From positions 620,001 to 684,000 of the forward strand of contig NZ_SOEE01000001.1 of NCBI RefSeq assembly GCF_004366035.1: DNA of 64,000 bases, given 5' to 3'. The notes beneath the pieces are model-generated. The model was given only the letters and a program-made list of their open reading frames with translations, had not been told where the DNA came from and searched no databases. Positions 7,908-17,057 of the stretch are shown here, piece by piece. How positions within the stretch are numbered: position 1 is the stretch's first letter; every line of letters starts with the position of its first letter. This DNA is from Cytobacillus oceanisediminis. GTDB lineage: Bacteria; Bacillota; Bacilli; Bacillales; Cytobacillaceae. The translations under genes and the position numbers were made by a program.

Positions 7908-9050
7908 ATGAAATATTTCGATTATGCAGCATCATGTCCGCTAGATCCGGAAGCGGCAGATGCCTATATAAAAGCCTCAACTGAATACTTTGGCAACTCC
8001 CGCAGCCTTCATGATACCGGGAGCGCAGCAGAAGGGCTTCTTGAAAACTGCCGGAGAGAATTAGCCATACTTTTGGGAGTTGAGAGTGAAGGAATCTACT
8101 TTACCAGCGGAGGTACAGAAAGCAATTTACTCGCTATATTAGCCTTGCTGTCTGCCTCTGAAAAATCAGGAAAACATATTATAGCGGGAATGGCTGAACA
8201 TTCCTCTATTCATAGTGTCCTAGAGAAATTAAGCCTTGATAAAGGGTATGAAATTACAGAAATCCCTTTTGGAGCGGATGGCCGTATTGACTTAAAAAAA
8301 TTAAGTTCGTCCATCAGGGATGATACCGTCTTAATTGCCATACAGCATGGCAATCCTGAAATCGGCACATTGCAGCCTGTCCTTGAGATCAGCCAGCTAT
8401 GCAGGCAAAGACAGATATTTTTGCATAGTGATTGTGTCCATACTTTTGGAAAATCAGATTTAAAAGAAGTCGCCCGCTTTGTTGATAGCCTGTCCTTTTC
8501 TGCCCATAAATTTTACGGTCCAAAAGGGGTGGGAGGGGTTTACCTCAAACCCGGCAGGCGGTGGAGCTCCTTCTTACCAGGCGTATCACATGAAAAAGGT
8601 TTCAGGCCAGGCACCGTGAACCTTCCGGGAATTGCCGGAATGACAGTAGCTGCACAGAAAGCTTATGTCAATTTAAACAGACATAACAGCCATTTCCAAA
8701 CTCTGCGTGAAGCACTGCTGAAGGAGCTTGAGTCTTTACAGGAGAAATTTGTATTATACGATTTTTCAGGCTCTTACCAGCTTCCTTCTACATTGGGACT
8801 TCGGCTAAAAGGGGTGGAAGGGCAATATATCATGCTTGAATGCAACAGACATGGATATGCCGTATCTACAGGAAGCGCATGCAGCACAGGCATGAAAACT
8901 GTTTCTAAAACGATGGTGGCCCTGGGAGTTACAGAAAAAAAAGGCAAGGAATTTTTCCGGATTTCATTCGGGTGGAACACTGATGTTGAGGACGCAAAGT
9001 CACTGGGGGAAAAGCTGGCAGAAATAGCCCGGGAACTAGGACCTCTCTAA
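7908..9050 (+). CDS. nifS: Cysteine desulfurase NifS (NAD-locus type)
   Basis: PLP-dependent cysteine desulfurase. At this locus in B. subtilis it supplies sulfur for the NadA iron-sulfur cluster. It has 380 residues. Visible features are TSGGTESNLLA near the N-terminus, SAHKFYGPKGVGGVYLK with the PLP-binding Lys, the RPGTVN substrate motif and STGSACSTG carrying the active-site Cys. The ATG start has AGGTGAG just upstream. It is divergent from nadB, with nadR 65 bases downstream in the same direction. Confidence 0.93.
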   Translation: MKYFDYAASCPLDPEAADAYIKASTEYFGNSRSLHDTGSAAEGLLENCRRELAILLGVESEGIYFTSGGTESNLLAILALLSASEKSGKHIIAGMAEHSSIHSVLEKLSLDKGYEITEIPFGADGRIDLKKLSSSIRDDTVLIAIQHGNPEIGTLQPVLEISQLCRQRQIFLHSDCVHTFGKSDLKEVARFVDSLSFSAHKFYGPKGVGGVYLKPGRRWSSFLPGVSHEKGFRPGTVNLPGIAGMTVAAQKAYVNLNRHNSHFQTLREALLKELESLQEKFVLYDFSGSYQLPSTLGLRLKGVEGQYIMLECNRHGYAVSTGSACSTGMKTVSKTMVALGVTEKKGKEFFRISFGWNTDVEDAKSLGEKLAEIARELGPL

Positions 9051-9115
9051 TCTTTTATATTTTGCCGTTTCTTATGTTAGAATGAGACATTATCGGATTA
9101 TAAGGGTGAGGAAAA

Positions 9116-9658
9116 ATGAAGGAACAAAAAAAGGTGCTCGGAGAGGAGCGAAGGACCTTTCTGCTTCAGCTTCTTAAAGAAAGCGGACAGCCCATTACAG
9201 GAGGCGACCTTGCAGCAAAAACAAATGTAAGCAGACAAGTAATTGTTGGGGATATCACCCTTCTAAAGGCAAGAAAAGAGCCAATCATTGCCACGAGCCA
9301 AGGTTATATGTATCTTCACCAGGCTTCCCCTGCATCTTCAGCTGAGCGGGTTATTGCCTGCCATCATGACCCCGCGAGGACTGAAGAAGAATTGAATCTG
9401 CTTGTCGATCATGGGGTTACAGTAAAAGATGTAAGAATTGAACATCCTGTTTATGGTGACTTAACTGCCTCGGTTATGGTATCAACCCGTCAGGAAGTCA
9501 AGCAATTCATGGATAAAATTAAAGCCACAAAAGCTTCCTTCTTATCAGAACTGACAGATGGCATTCATCTTCATACTCTTTCTGCAGCCTCAGAACGGAA
9601 ACTCGATGAAGCTGAGAAATTATTAAAGGGAGCAGGATTTCTTATTGACCAGGAATAG
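9116..9658 (+). CDS. nadR: Transcriptional repressor NadR/NiaR
   Basis: Nicotinate-responsive repressor of NAD synthesis genes (YrxA/NiaR family), 180 residues. The N-terminal winged helix is visible as GGDLAAKTNVSRQVIVGDI (about residues 28-50). The C-terminal 3H domain keeps spaced histidines at IEHPVYGD and DGIHLHTL that bind metal and ligand in the family. The ATG start follows AAGGGTGAGG. It is probably cotranscribed with nifS and acts on the palindrome at 7791-7806. Confidence 0.93.
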   Translation: MKEQKKVLGEERRTFLLQLLKESGQPITGGDLAAKTNVSRQVIVGDITLLKARKEPIIATSQGYMYLHQASPASSAERVIACHHDPARTEEELNLLVDHGVTVKDVRIEHPVYGDLTASVMVSTRQEVKQFMDKIKATKASFLSELTDGIHLHTLSAASERKLDEAEKLLKGAGFLIDQE

Positions 9659-9682
9659 AGATAATCCTTATTATTTTCAAAT

Positions 9683-9720
9683 AAGAAAAGGATCCGGATA
9701 TTATGCCGGATCCTTTTCTT
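9683..9720. terminator. Bidirectional terminator between nadR and pheA
   Basis: 15-bp perfect stem AAGAAAAGGATCCGG/CCGGATCCTTTTCTT with an 8-base loop, between two convergent genes. The A- and T-rich outer ends can serve both strands. Confidence 0.9.
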
Positions 9721-9724
9721 TTGC

Positions 9725-10603
9725 TTAATCCTGAAGAACTTTTGTATTTTTATTGCGAAGCTGAAAGTATGGATAGCTTCCCAAAATCTTAACGCTGCAG
9801 CCCAGTGCCTCCAATTCGGCAACTGCCCCAGGGATAAGGACATCATCCTGCTTCATATCCACGTCAATGATAAAGAAGTAATTTCCCAATCCTGTTTTCA
9901 TCGGCCTTGATTCAATCTTAGTCAAATTGAGATTCCTCCAGGCAAATGCCGAAAGCACTTGATGAAGTGCCCCTGACCTATCAGCCGGCAGCGTCACCAT
10001 AACAGTCGTCTTGTTCCCGGAAAACTCTTTGCGGTCTTCATTAATTGACAGCTCTTTACTGGATAATACTATGAACTTTGTATGGTTAAAATCAAAATCA
10101 TGGATATCCTCTTTAACGATCGCCAGTCCATACACTTCTGCCGCTAATTCATTAGCGATGGCGCCTGCACGCAAGTCTGGATTTTCTTTAACATATTGAG
10201 CTGCTGCAGCAGTTGAAGTAGTGCTTTCGCAAGGGATTCCTTTCAGCTCTTTATGCAGAAATTTATGGCATTGTGCAATGGCATGGGAATGGCTATAGAC
10301 TGCTTCAGTTTTATCCCATTCCTTAACATGATCAGGATGGACCATAAAATGCTGGCGAATCGGGGCTGTCAGTTCGCCGATTATTGGAAAATCCACTTCA
10401 TGGATTAAATAATCCAATGTAATATTTACTGATCCTTCCAATGCGTTTTCAAGAGGAACTACCGCCAGTTCTATTTCATTTTCATTTAATGCATCAAAAC
10501 AGGCAGGTATCGTTGGGTAGGCAACGGCTGTCTCATTCGGAAATAAACTCCTTGCAGCAATATCTGTAAAGGTGGCCTTCGGGCCCAAAAATCCTATCTT
10601 CAC
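9725..10603 (-). CDS. pheA: Prephenate dehydratase PheA
   Basis: Converts prephenate to phenylpyruvate in phenylalanine synthesis. It has 292 residues: a catalytic domain (about 1-185, with GPKATFTDIAA and ESTTSTAAAAQYV) and a C-terminal ACT domain (about 200-280, containing GALHQVLSAFAWRNLNLTKIESRP) for phenylalanine feedback. The GTG start has GGAGGT 7 bases upstream. It is the last gene of obg-pheB-pheA, as in B. subtilis. Confidence 0.95.
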   Translation of the reverse strand: MKIGFLGPKATFTDIAARSLFPNETAVAYPTIPACFDALNENEIELAVVPLENALEGSVNITLDYLIHEVDFPIIGELTAPIRQHFMVHPDHVKEWDKTEAVYSHSHAIAQCHKFLHKELKGIPCESTTSTAAAAQYVKENPDLRAGAIANELAAEVYGLAIVKEDIHDFDFNHTKFIVLSSKELSINEDRKEFSGNKTTVMVTLPADRSGALHQVLSAFAWRNLNLTKIESRPMKTGLGNYFFIIDVDMKQDDVLIPGAVAELEALGCSVKILGSYPYFQLRNKNTKVLQD

Positions 10604-10735
10604 GGTAATTACCTCCTTATTCGTCAGACTTATCTTAAATCACTGAAAATTCTCTTTATACTTTACCACTTTAACATATGTATGTAAATTACAAAATAAA
10701 AAATTAAAAAAGGGCAGGGCACAGAGCGCATTTTC

Positions 10736-11191
10736 TCACGCACCCGTCCCCAGCACCTCTACCTTTTCTACAAACTCCAATTTTCGAAGCCTTGCCAAGA
10801 GCTCCTCAATCTCGATGCCCATTTCAGTTACATTCAGGGAAAGCGTGACATTTGCCCTTCCCTGGAGTGGAATGGTCTGGTGTATTGTTAGGACATTGCA
10901 CCCCGATGTAGCCACAACGCCCAATAAATGTGATAAAGTCCCCGATCTGTCTTCCAAATGAAAGAATAAAGTGATCAGCCGTTCTTTGACAACAGTATGG
11001 AAAGGAAACACAGTGTCTCTATATTTATAAAAAGCACTTCTGCTCAAATCGACTTTTTGGACAGCATCCCAAACCGATTCGGCTTTTCCCCTTTCGATCA
11101 TTTCCTTCGCATCCAATGTTTTCTTCATTGCTTCAGGCAAAACATCTTCGCGAACCAAATAAAATTTCTTATCGAATCTATCTTTTCTCAT
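10736..11191 (-). CDS. pheB: ACT-domain protein PheB
   Basis: Small (151 residues) protein of the PheB/UPF0735 family, found between obg and pheA in Bacillus. The N-terminal half is helical ([19 protein letters not shown]). The C-terminal half (about 70-145) is an ACT domain with [26 protein letters not shown]. It has been called chorismate mutase, but the visible content supports only a ligand-binding ACT role. A link to aromatic amino acid control is inference from context. Confidence 0.88.
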   Translation of the reverse strand: MRKDRFDKKFYLVREDVLPEAMKKTLDAKEMIERGKAESVWDAVQKVDLSRSAFYKYRDTVFPFHTVVKERLITLFFHLEDRSGTLSHLLGVVATSGCNVLTIHQTIPLQGRANVTLSLNVTEMGIEIEELLARLRKLEFVEKVEVLGTGA

Positions 11192-11216
11192 TTCTCCACC
11201 CCGTCAATCGAGAAGG

Positions 11217-12509
11217 TTAGTCAATAAACTCGAATTCATAATCAAGCAGCTTAACGGTATCACCGTCTTTTGCTCCTTTTTCACGAAGAGCATCATCTAC
11301 ACCCATTCCGCGCAGCTGTCTTGCAAACCTGCGGACAGATTCATCTCTTGAGAAATCAGTCATCTTAAAGAGTTTCTCAATAGCATCGCCAGATACGATG
11401 AACACTCCTGCAGGATCTCTCGTAATGACAAATTCCGTCTGGTCAGCCTCATGCTTATAAAGAACTCGGTGCACACCTGTGTCTTCTTCTTCTTCATGTG
11501 CCAGCGGGAATTCAGGTGTTTCTTCAAGCTTATCTGCAACAGCAAATAATAAATCCCTTAACCCTTGTCTTGTTAAAGCGGATATTGGAAATATCGGATA
11601 CTCTTCTTCAAGCTGTTCTTTGAATTTTTTAAGATTTTCATCTGCATCAGGCATGTCCATTTTATTAGCCACAATGACTTGAGGCCTTTCAGTTAAACGA
11701 AGGTTATACTCTTTTAATTCTTTATTGATGGTTAGATAGTCTTCAAATGGATCCCTGCCCTCAACAGCAGCCATATCGATAACATGCACAATAACTCTTG
11801 TTCTCTCGATATGCCGTAAAAATTGATGACCTAGGCCTACTCCCGAATGGGCACCTTCAATTAATCCAGGCAAGTCTGCCATTACAAAGCTGCGGGCGTC
11901 TTCAGTCTCAACCATTCCCAGATTGGGAACAATCGTCGTAAAGTGGTATTCCGCAATCTTCGGTCTTGCTGATGATACAACCGACAGGAGCGTGGATTTA
12001 CCGACGCTCGGAAAACCGACTAAACCAACATCAGCTAAAAGCTTAAGCTCCAGCACAACATCTCTTTCCTGGCCCGGTTCGCCATGTTCGGACAATTCCG
12101 GAGCAGGATTTGCCGGTGTCGCAAAACGGGTATTCCCTCTGCCTCCGCGGCCCCCGCGGGCTATGACAGCTCTTTGTCCGTGCTCCGTCAAGTCTGCGAT
12201 TACTTCCCCTGACTCGGCATCTGATACAACTGTTCCCGGCGGGACTTTAACAATCATGTCTTTTGCATTTCTTCCATGCTGATTTTTAGACATGCCATGC
12301 TCACCGCGGGGAGCTTTAAAATGGCGCTGATAACGGAAATCCATTAACGTGCGCAATCCCTCATTCACTTCAAAAACAACATTGGCGCCCTTACCGCCAT
12401 CTCCGCCGGCTGGGCCTCCATTCGGCACATATTTTTCACGGCGGAAAGCAACCATTCCGTTGCCCCCGTCCCCGCCTTTAACATAAACTTTGACCTGATC
12501 GACAAACAT
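11217..12509 (-). CDS. obg: Ribosome-associated GTPase Obg
   Basis: Essential GTPase in 50S maturation, the general stress response and sporulation. It has 430 residues. Residues 1-158 form the glycine-rich Obg fold ([22 protein letters not shown]). The G domain has G1 [10 protein letters not shown]3 DLPGLIEGA and G4 NKMD. The C-terminal OCT domain occupies about 350-430. The ATG start follows GGGAGGAATAAT. It lies downstream of spo0B, as in B. subtilis. Confidence 0.97.
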   Translation of the reverse strand: MFVDQVKVYVKGGDGGNGMVAFRREKYVPNGGPAGGDGGKGANVVFEVNEGLRTLMDFRYQRHFKAPRGEHGMSKNQHGRNAKDMIVKVPPGTVVSDAESGEVIADLTEHGQRAVIARGGRGGRGNTRFATPANPAPELSEHGEPGQERDVVLELKLLADVGLVGFPSVGKSTLLSVVSSARPKIAEYHFTTIVPNLGMVETEDARSFVMADLPGLIEGAHSGVGLGHQFLRHIERTRVIVHVIDMAAVEGRDPFEDYLTINKELKEYNLRLTERPQVIVANKMDMPDADENLKKFKEQLEEEYPIFPISALTRQGLRDLLFAVADKLEETPEFPLAHEEEEDTGVHRVLYKHEADQTEFVITRDPAGVFIVSGDAIEKLFKMTDFSRDESVRRFARQLRGMGVDDALREKGAKDGDTVKLLDYEFEFID

Positions 12510-12649
12510 ATATTATTCCTCCCGTCTGCAGTATGTCCCAATTGTCTGGCATTCAGCCAAATACCGGCACTGACTGGATCCACTCTTACATTTAAGAAAT
12601 GCCCCAGCCTGCAGAGTTTCACACTTAGTATTGCTTTCTGCGGCGGAAA

Positions 12650-13201
12650 TCACTCTTTGTCATTCGCAATGAATGGCATAAATAACTCCAGTGCAAGCTC
12701 CTCTTCAGCTAACTCCTGAACAGCAGCCGTTATGTCATCGTTCTTCTTTTTGAAGAACTGATCCAATTTATCGATATCTGTTAGTATTCCGCTAAAATCA
12801 AAAAAGAAACGAGCCCCTTCTTTTTCATGCCTGATGGATACAGATAAATGATTATCATGGTAAGGCCTTACTGATGAGTCCAAAATGGCAAAAAAAGAGC
12901 CTGTCCACTCAGAAAGGACAAAGTCATCCAATCTGCCGGAAATGGTATCATCGAGCACCTCATATTCAAGCTGAAAGTAGTGGTTCTCCCAATTATAAGT
13001 CAATAAAAGCGAAGCAAACCCAGGCAGGTTTAAATTAGAAAGTCTTGCTTCCTGCTGTGCTTCCACCACGATTTCATCTATGATTTCCTTAGCCCTGTCT
13101 ACCTTGTTAAGGGAAAGGTTGCCTTTAATTAATTGTATTTTGTTCAGCCAGTCATGCCGGGCATGACGCAGCACTTCAATCATATTCCAGTCTTTTTCCA
13201 T
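12650..13201 (-). CDS. spo0B: Sporulation phosphotransferase Spo0B
   Basis: Phosphorelay protein that passes phosphate from Spo0F to Spo0A. It has 183 residues. The phosphorylated histidine lies in RHARHDWLNKIQLIKGN (His16). The following helical hairpin and degenerate kinase-like C-terminal domain match the family layout. It is flanked by rpmA upstream and obg downstream, and has its own candidate promoter after the rpmA terminator. Confidence 0.92.
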   Translation of the reverse strand: MEKDWNMIEVLRHARHDWLNKIQLIKGNLSLNKVDRAKEIIDEIVVEAQQEARLSNLNLPGFASLLLTYNWENHYFQLEYEVLDDTISGRLDDFVLSEWTGSFFAILDSSVRPYHDNHLSVSIRHEKEGARFFFDFSGILTDIDKLDQFFKKKNDDITAAVQELAEEELALELFMPFIANDKE

Positions 13202-13252
13202 ATATGCACTCCTGTATGGTTATTAGGCTGTCAGAAGACTGTGCTTGCTGTA

Positions 13253-13281
13253 AGTATATCAAAAAACATAAGTACAGTAAG
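13253..13281 (-). promoter_or_regulatory. Candidate promoter for spo0B-obg
   Basis: Extended -10 TGATATACT (TATACT at 13258-13253 on the minus strand) with a weak -35 TTACTG 17 bases away, downstream of the rpmA terminator and about 50 bases before spo0B. Confidence 0.45.
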
Positions 13282-13396
13282 CAAATTTATGTTAAATAAG
13301 AAAATATTGCTTATGCGAAGAAGAGCTGCTGTCTTCTGTAGCTATAAATTCATTAGATAAAATGTGAAGTGCACTGACGGATTTTTGCCAAAAAAA

Positions 13397-13427
13397 GAAA
13401 ACCCTAACCTTGTGGGCTAGGGTTTTC
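13397..13427 (-). terminator. Terminator of the rplU-prp-rpmA operon
   Basis: Minus-strand stem GAAAACCCTAgCC/GGTTAGGGTTTTC followed by a run of seven T, 11 bases after the rpmA stop. Confidence 0.88.
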
Positions 13428-13437
13428 TCGAAAAGGC

Positions 13438-13731
13438 TTACGCCTCTTGAGCTGCAGGATATACGCTCACTTGCTTGCGGTCACGTCCAAGACGCTCGAA
13501 CTTAACAACACCGTCAACTTTCGCGAATAGTGTGTCATCGCCGCCTTTACCCACGTTTACACCTGGGTAGATCTTAGTACCGCGCTGACGGTATAGGATT
13601 GAGCCGCCAGTTACGAATTGTCCGTCTGCACGCTTAGCGCCAAGACGCTTAGAGATTGAGTCACGGCCGTTCTTTGTAGAACCTACTCCCTTTTTAGAAG
13701 CGAACAACTGAAGATCTAATTTTAATAGCAT
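13438..13731 (-). CDS. rpmA: 50S ribosomal protein L27
   Basis: Ribosomal protein L27, 97 residues. The N-terminus is [19 protein letters not shown]. Firmicute L27 carries such an extension, which the protease Prp removes after LQLFA to expose the residues that reach the peptidyl-transferase centre. The motif is intact here, and prp is the gene immediately upstream, with its stop codon TAA abutting the rpmA ATG. The ribosome site AGGAGGTGG lies inside the end of prp. Confidence 0.97.
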   Translation of the reverse strand: MLLKLDLQLFASKKGVGSTKNGRDSISKRLGAKRADGQFVTGGSILYRQRGTKIYPGVNVGKGGDDTLFAKVDGVVKFERLGRDRKQVSVYPAAQEA

Positions 13732-14070
13732 TTATTCCACCTCCTGCTTTTTGAAGGTAATCTTTATATACTTTCCGTAGTCTTCTTCAATCGTCTTCAA
13801 TGAAACAACCATGCCTTCAAGAAGAAGCTGCACTTTCTCATTCATGTCATCCTGTAGATCAGGAAGGACACATCGGAGAAAGCCATCTCCGTGGCTGATT
13901 TCTGGTGTCACGCCGGTTAGGGCATGGACAGCATTAATGGCACCAATGGAAACGGCAGATACGCCTGCACAGACGATATCCTTGCCTCTGTTTGCAAAGA
14001 ATGCATGACCGCTTATTTCAAACGAATGAATATTTCCGGAATCTTTACGAATAATCGTAACTTCAATCAT
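13732..14070 (-). CDS. prp: Ribosomal protein L27 processing protease Prp
   Basis: Cysteine protease (YsxB family) that trims the N-terminal extension of L27. The start is the ATG at 14070, aligned with the usual MI-V-I-R N-terminus, giving 112 residues. Catalytic pair visible: His22 in SGHAFFANRG and Cys34 in DIVCAGVSAVS. It sits between rplU and rpmA, as expected. The ribosome site is weak, suggesting coupling with rplU, which ends 13 bases upstream. Confidence 0.93.
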   Translation of the reverse strand: MIEVTIIRKDSGNIHSFEISGHAFFANRGKDIVCAGVSAVSIGAINAVHALTGVTPEISHGDGFLRCVLPDLQDDMNEKVQLLLEGMVVSLKTIEEDYGKYIKITFKKQEVE

Positions 14071-14083
14071 CTGAATCGCCTGA

Positions 14084-14392
14084 TTAAGCGTTGATTTTTT
14101 CAATCACAACTTTAGTGTAAGGCTGACGATGACCTTGCTTCTTACGATAGTTTTTCTTTGCTTTGTACTTGAATACAGTGATTTTCTTTTGACGGCCTTG
14201 TTTTTCAACTTTAGCTGTAACAGTAGCACCTTCAACTACAGGGCTTCCTACTTTTACGCTGTCTCCGCCAACGAAAAGAACTTTTTCAAAAGTAACTGTT
14301 TCGCCTGCTTCAGCGTTAAGCTTTTCGATGTAGATAGCTTGACCCTCTTCTACACGTAATTGCTTACCGCCAGTTTCGATAATCGCGTACAT
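14084..14392 (-). CDS. rplU: 50S ribosomal protein L21
   Basis: Ribosomal protein L21, 102 residues from the ATG at 14392 ([11 protein letters not shown]), with GGAGGTG upstream. Family segments include [12 protein letters not shown] and the basic C-terminus [18 protein letters not shown]. It is the first gene of rplU-prp-rpmA and is preceded by a structured leader. Confidence 0.97.
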   Translation of the reverse strand: MYAIIETGGKQLRVEEGQAIYIEKLNAEAGETVTFEKVLFVGGDSVKVGSPVVEGATVTAKVEKQGRQKKITVFKYKAKKNYRKKQGHRQPYTKVVIEKINA

Positions 14393-14399
14393 GAACTGC

Positions 14400-14505
14400 A
14401 CCTCCTCTTAGACTAAGACTCGCCATCCCAGGCGCCGACACGAAAAGCGGGCTTATGTACCTGTTCTGTGCGGTTGTAGCACGGGTGCGCTACAAACATA
14501 ACATA
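14400..14505 (-). ncRNA. L21-type ribosomal protein leader
   Basis: Between the promoter and the rplU ribosome site the minus strand is GC-richer than its surroundings. It contains paired segments such as GTAGCGCACC...GTGCTAC and GTCGGCGCC. Bacillus rplU mRNAs carry a known autoregulatory L21 leader at this place. I assign it by position and visible pairing, without a covariance model. Confidence 0.6.
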
Positions 14506-14508
14506 AAA

Positions 14509-14538
14509 ATCCTATCATATAATGATTAATCATGTCAA
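14509..14538 (-). promoter_or_regulatory. Candidate sigma-A promoter for rplU operon
   Basis: Minus strand TTGACA (14538-14533), an 18-base spacer and TAGGAT (14514-14509) preceded by TGA. Confidence 0.6.
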
Positions 14539-14645
14539 TAAGAATTATATGATTCTCTTTGTTTGCACCTAAGTGACTTTATTGCGTGCCTACACAATTA
14601 TAATGCTAATGGGGTTATTAGGGAAGTGGGAAATACTGCACTAAA

Positions 14646-14678
14646 AAAGCAGGCGGAGTGGTTAACCCTGCCTGCTTT
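14646..14678 (-). terminator. Terminator of the RNase G gene
   Basis: Minus-strand stem AAAGCAGGC/GCCTGCTTT with a short T-rich tail, just downstream of the rng stop codon. Confidence 0.7.
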
Positions 14679-14681
14679 GAT

Positions 14682-16136
14682 CTAACCTAGCTCATTTGCA
14701 CTGCCAAACTTACTAATTTCATAAAACGGCTTGCGATTTTCCTTATAGGAAAACACGATTTTTAAGCCAATGCTATCTTCGATTCTCTTTTTATGGGCAT
14801 CATTTTCCCCTGAGAATACCGCTGCTGTGTCTGGGGTGGTTTCGATTATGACAGCTTCATGGTCATTGCCGCGATGTTCCCACAATTCCCTTTCCAGTCT
14901 GAAGGCAATGGTTTCAGCACTCAGCACTCTTCCGGTGCCTTCACATACTTGACACCTTTCGGTAAGTGATTCTGAAATGGCTGGTTTTGTTTTTTTTCGG
15001 GTCATCTGGAGGATTCCAAGCGGGGTGAATCCAACGAGATTAGTGCGTCTTTCATCTTTTTTCAGCGCATTTTCCATGGTGGAGAGAATATGCTTCCGGT
15101 CAGATGCTTCTTTCATGTCGATAAAATCGATTAGGATCATGCCGCCTATATCGCGGAGCCTGATCTGTCTTGCAGCTTCTTCGGCCGCCTGCTCGTTCGT
15201 TTTTAACACTGTATCCCTGCGGTCCTGCTTACCAGCGAACTTTCCGGTATTTACATCGATGACTGTTAAAGCTTCGGTCTCATCAAAAATAAGATATGCG
15301 CCAGTTTCAAGCCATACAATCCGTTTCAGCGCTTTATCAATTTCTGCTTCAACATTAAAAGCGGAGAAGATATTTTCCTTGCCAGTGTGCATCCGAATTG
15401 GCAGGCTGGTGTGTTTCTGGAGCACACTCTTCAGTGCTAAGTCGTCCACTGCAATTTCTCCGTCAGACATTTTCTTCGCTTCTTCCTTAATTTCATCAAT
15501 AAAAGAATCCGCTTCGTAAACTTTTCCCGGTTTTTTCTTTGCTTCTGCTGCCAGTAAAAGGTCCCTGTACTCCAGCCTTAGCCTTTCAAGTTCATCTATG
15601 AGTTCAATTTCTTTCTTGTTATCACAGGATGTTCTAAAAATCAGCCCTTCATTTTCTTCTTTAGCACGATAGCCAAATTGGCGCCAGCTTTCTCTTGCTT
15701 CGCTATCCTCAATTTTCTTGGATACAGCAACATAACGGCCATTTGGCATATATATCAGCGAATCTCCTGAAAACTCAATCACACCTGACAATCTCGGTCC
15801 TTTAGTTCCGGCAGCGTCCTTTTCAACTTGAACAAGTATTCTTTCTCCCTGATGGACAAAAGAAGAGATGCTCCGTTTTTCCTTTACTTGCGATTCTTCG
15901 GCAGAACAAACATAGGCTGCCAGTTTGTCCCGGTGAATAAATCCGCTTTGATCTTCCCCAATCTCTACAAAAGCTGCATTCAATCCAGGCATTACTTTTG
16001 CAACGGTGCCCAAGTAAATGTCCCCTACTGATGAACGCTGCTTCGGCTGATCGATAAATAGCTTCTCGACCCTCTTATCTTTTAAATGCGCAAATCGGCG
16101 CTCTCTTGATGCATAATTTACAACTAACATGTCCAA
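14682..16136 (-). CDS. rng: Ribonuclease G/E family protein
   Basis: Endoribonuclease for RNA decay or processing, 484 residues. The S1 domain (about 35-125) contains VGDIYLGTVAKVMPGLNAAFVEIG. The DNase I-like catalytic domain has metal-binding Asp residues in ALTVIDVNTGKF and GGMILIDFIDM, and the Zn-link motif is CQVCEGTG. A TTG start at 16136 is preferred because GAGG lies 8 bases upstream; the ATG two codons later is too far from it. B. subtilis lacks RNase E/G and uses RNase Y; other Bacillaceae carry this gene here, next to rplU. Confidence 0.92.
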   Translation of the reverse strand: MDMLVVNYASRERRFAHLKDKRVEKLFIDQPKQRSSVGDIYLGTVAKVMPGLNAAFVEIGEDQSGFIHRDKLAAYVCSAEESQVKEKRSISSFVHQGERILVQVEKDAAGTKGPRLSGVIEFSGDSLIYMPNGRYVAVSKKIEDSEARESWRQFGYRAKEENEGLIFRTSCDNKKEIELIDELERLRLEYRDLLLAAEAKKKPGKVYEADSFIDEIKEEAKKMSDGEIAVDDLALKSVLQKHTSLPIRMHTGKENIFSAFNVEAEIDKALKRIVWLETGAYLIFDETEALTVIDVNTGKFAGKQDRRDTVLKTNEQAAEEAARQIRLRDIGGMILIDFIDMKEASDRKHILSTMENALKKDERRTNLVGFTPLGILQMTRKKTKPAISESLTERCQVCEGTGRVLSAETIAFRLERELWEHRGNDHEAVIIETTPDTAAVFSGENDAHKKRIEDSIGLKIVFSYKENRKPFYEISKFGSANELG

Positions 16137-16190
16137 AACTATTTCCTCACTTTAAAACATTATATATTCATGTTAATAAAAATACGCTCT

Positions 16191-17057
16191 TCAGTAAACA
16201 TAAAGCAAATCTCCAATTTTAGCAGTCAGCACTTTTTCTGCAAAGCACGCATGCAGCAATTCATTTTCATCTAAAGCACCCTTCTCTTTCCCGTCTTTTT
16301 CAACTATGATTGGGTGTTTGCATCCTCGCTGAAATCTTTCCAGAACGTCAATAACCAGTTCTTCCTCTCTTACAACGATTGGTTTTAATGTTCGGAAGTC
16401 ACTGTGCTTCCCATAGTATCTTTCGAGGAGAAAACGGATAAATATGAATCGGCTCTGCTTCCATTCATGATATAGCGAAAACACCAAAAAAGCGAGGACT
16501 ACCCATATATTCAGGTTTACTGGAGAGGTCAGCAAAGTTAATATTATGAAACTGATTAGACCCGCAGCCGAAATGAAAAGTGTTTTTCTGTGCGCTTCCG
16601 GAAATGCCTGATTAAGAGAAAGCCATAAAAAAACAAGCTTTCCTCCATCCAATGGCCAGACAGGGAGCAGATTAAAAATCAGTATCATTAAATTGAACTG
16701 AATAAATAAGTGAAAAATATCTGCAGATACAAAAGAGAGCTCATAAAATAACAGCGCCGCCCCCATCATCCAAATATGCTGAAGCGGCCCTGCTATAATG
16801 ACTACGATCTCCTCCTTCAGAGGCCGGTTTCCGTGTTCATCCATTTCCGCTACACCGCCAAATGGCAAGAGGGCAATCTTTTTTATTCTCCAGGAAAAAA
16901 GGGATGCTGCAGCTGCATGGCCCATTTCATGAACGAAGATAATCAGGAGCAGCATACATAATTCCATAAAATGAGCAGTCGCGACAGATAGTCCGATAAT
17001 GGCCCATAACAAAGGATGAATATGAATATATTTAATTAATCCTGTTATTTTATTCAA
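16191..17057 (-). CDS. spoIVFB: Stage IV sporulation protease SpoIVFB
   Basis: Intramembrane zinc metalloprotease (site-2 protease family) that cleaves pro-sigma-K in the mother cell. It has 288 residues with several membrane segments. Zinc site HEMGH at residues 43-47 and NLLPVWPLDGG with Asp137 match the positions known in B. subtilis. The C-terminal 70 residues form a CBS-type domain (VIDVLERFQRGCKHPIIVEKDG). It overlaps the end of spoIVFA by 8 bases, implying coupled translation of protease and inhibitor. Confidence 0.96.
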   Translation of the reverse strand: MNKITGLIKYIHIHPLLWAIIGLSVATAHFMELCMLLLIIFVHEMGHAAAASLFSWRIKKIALLPFGGVAEMDEHGNRPLKEEIVVIIAGPLQHIWMMGAALLFYELSFVSADIFHLFIQFNLMILIFNLLPVWPLDGGKLVFLWLSLNQAFPEAHRKTLFISAAGLISFIILTLLTSPVNLNIWVVLAFLVFSLYHEWKQSRFIFIRFLLERYYGKHSDFRTLKPIVVREEELVIDVLERFQRGCKHPIIVEKDGKEKGALDENELLHACFAEKVLTAKIGDLLYVY

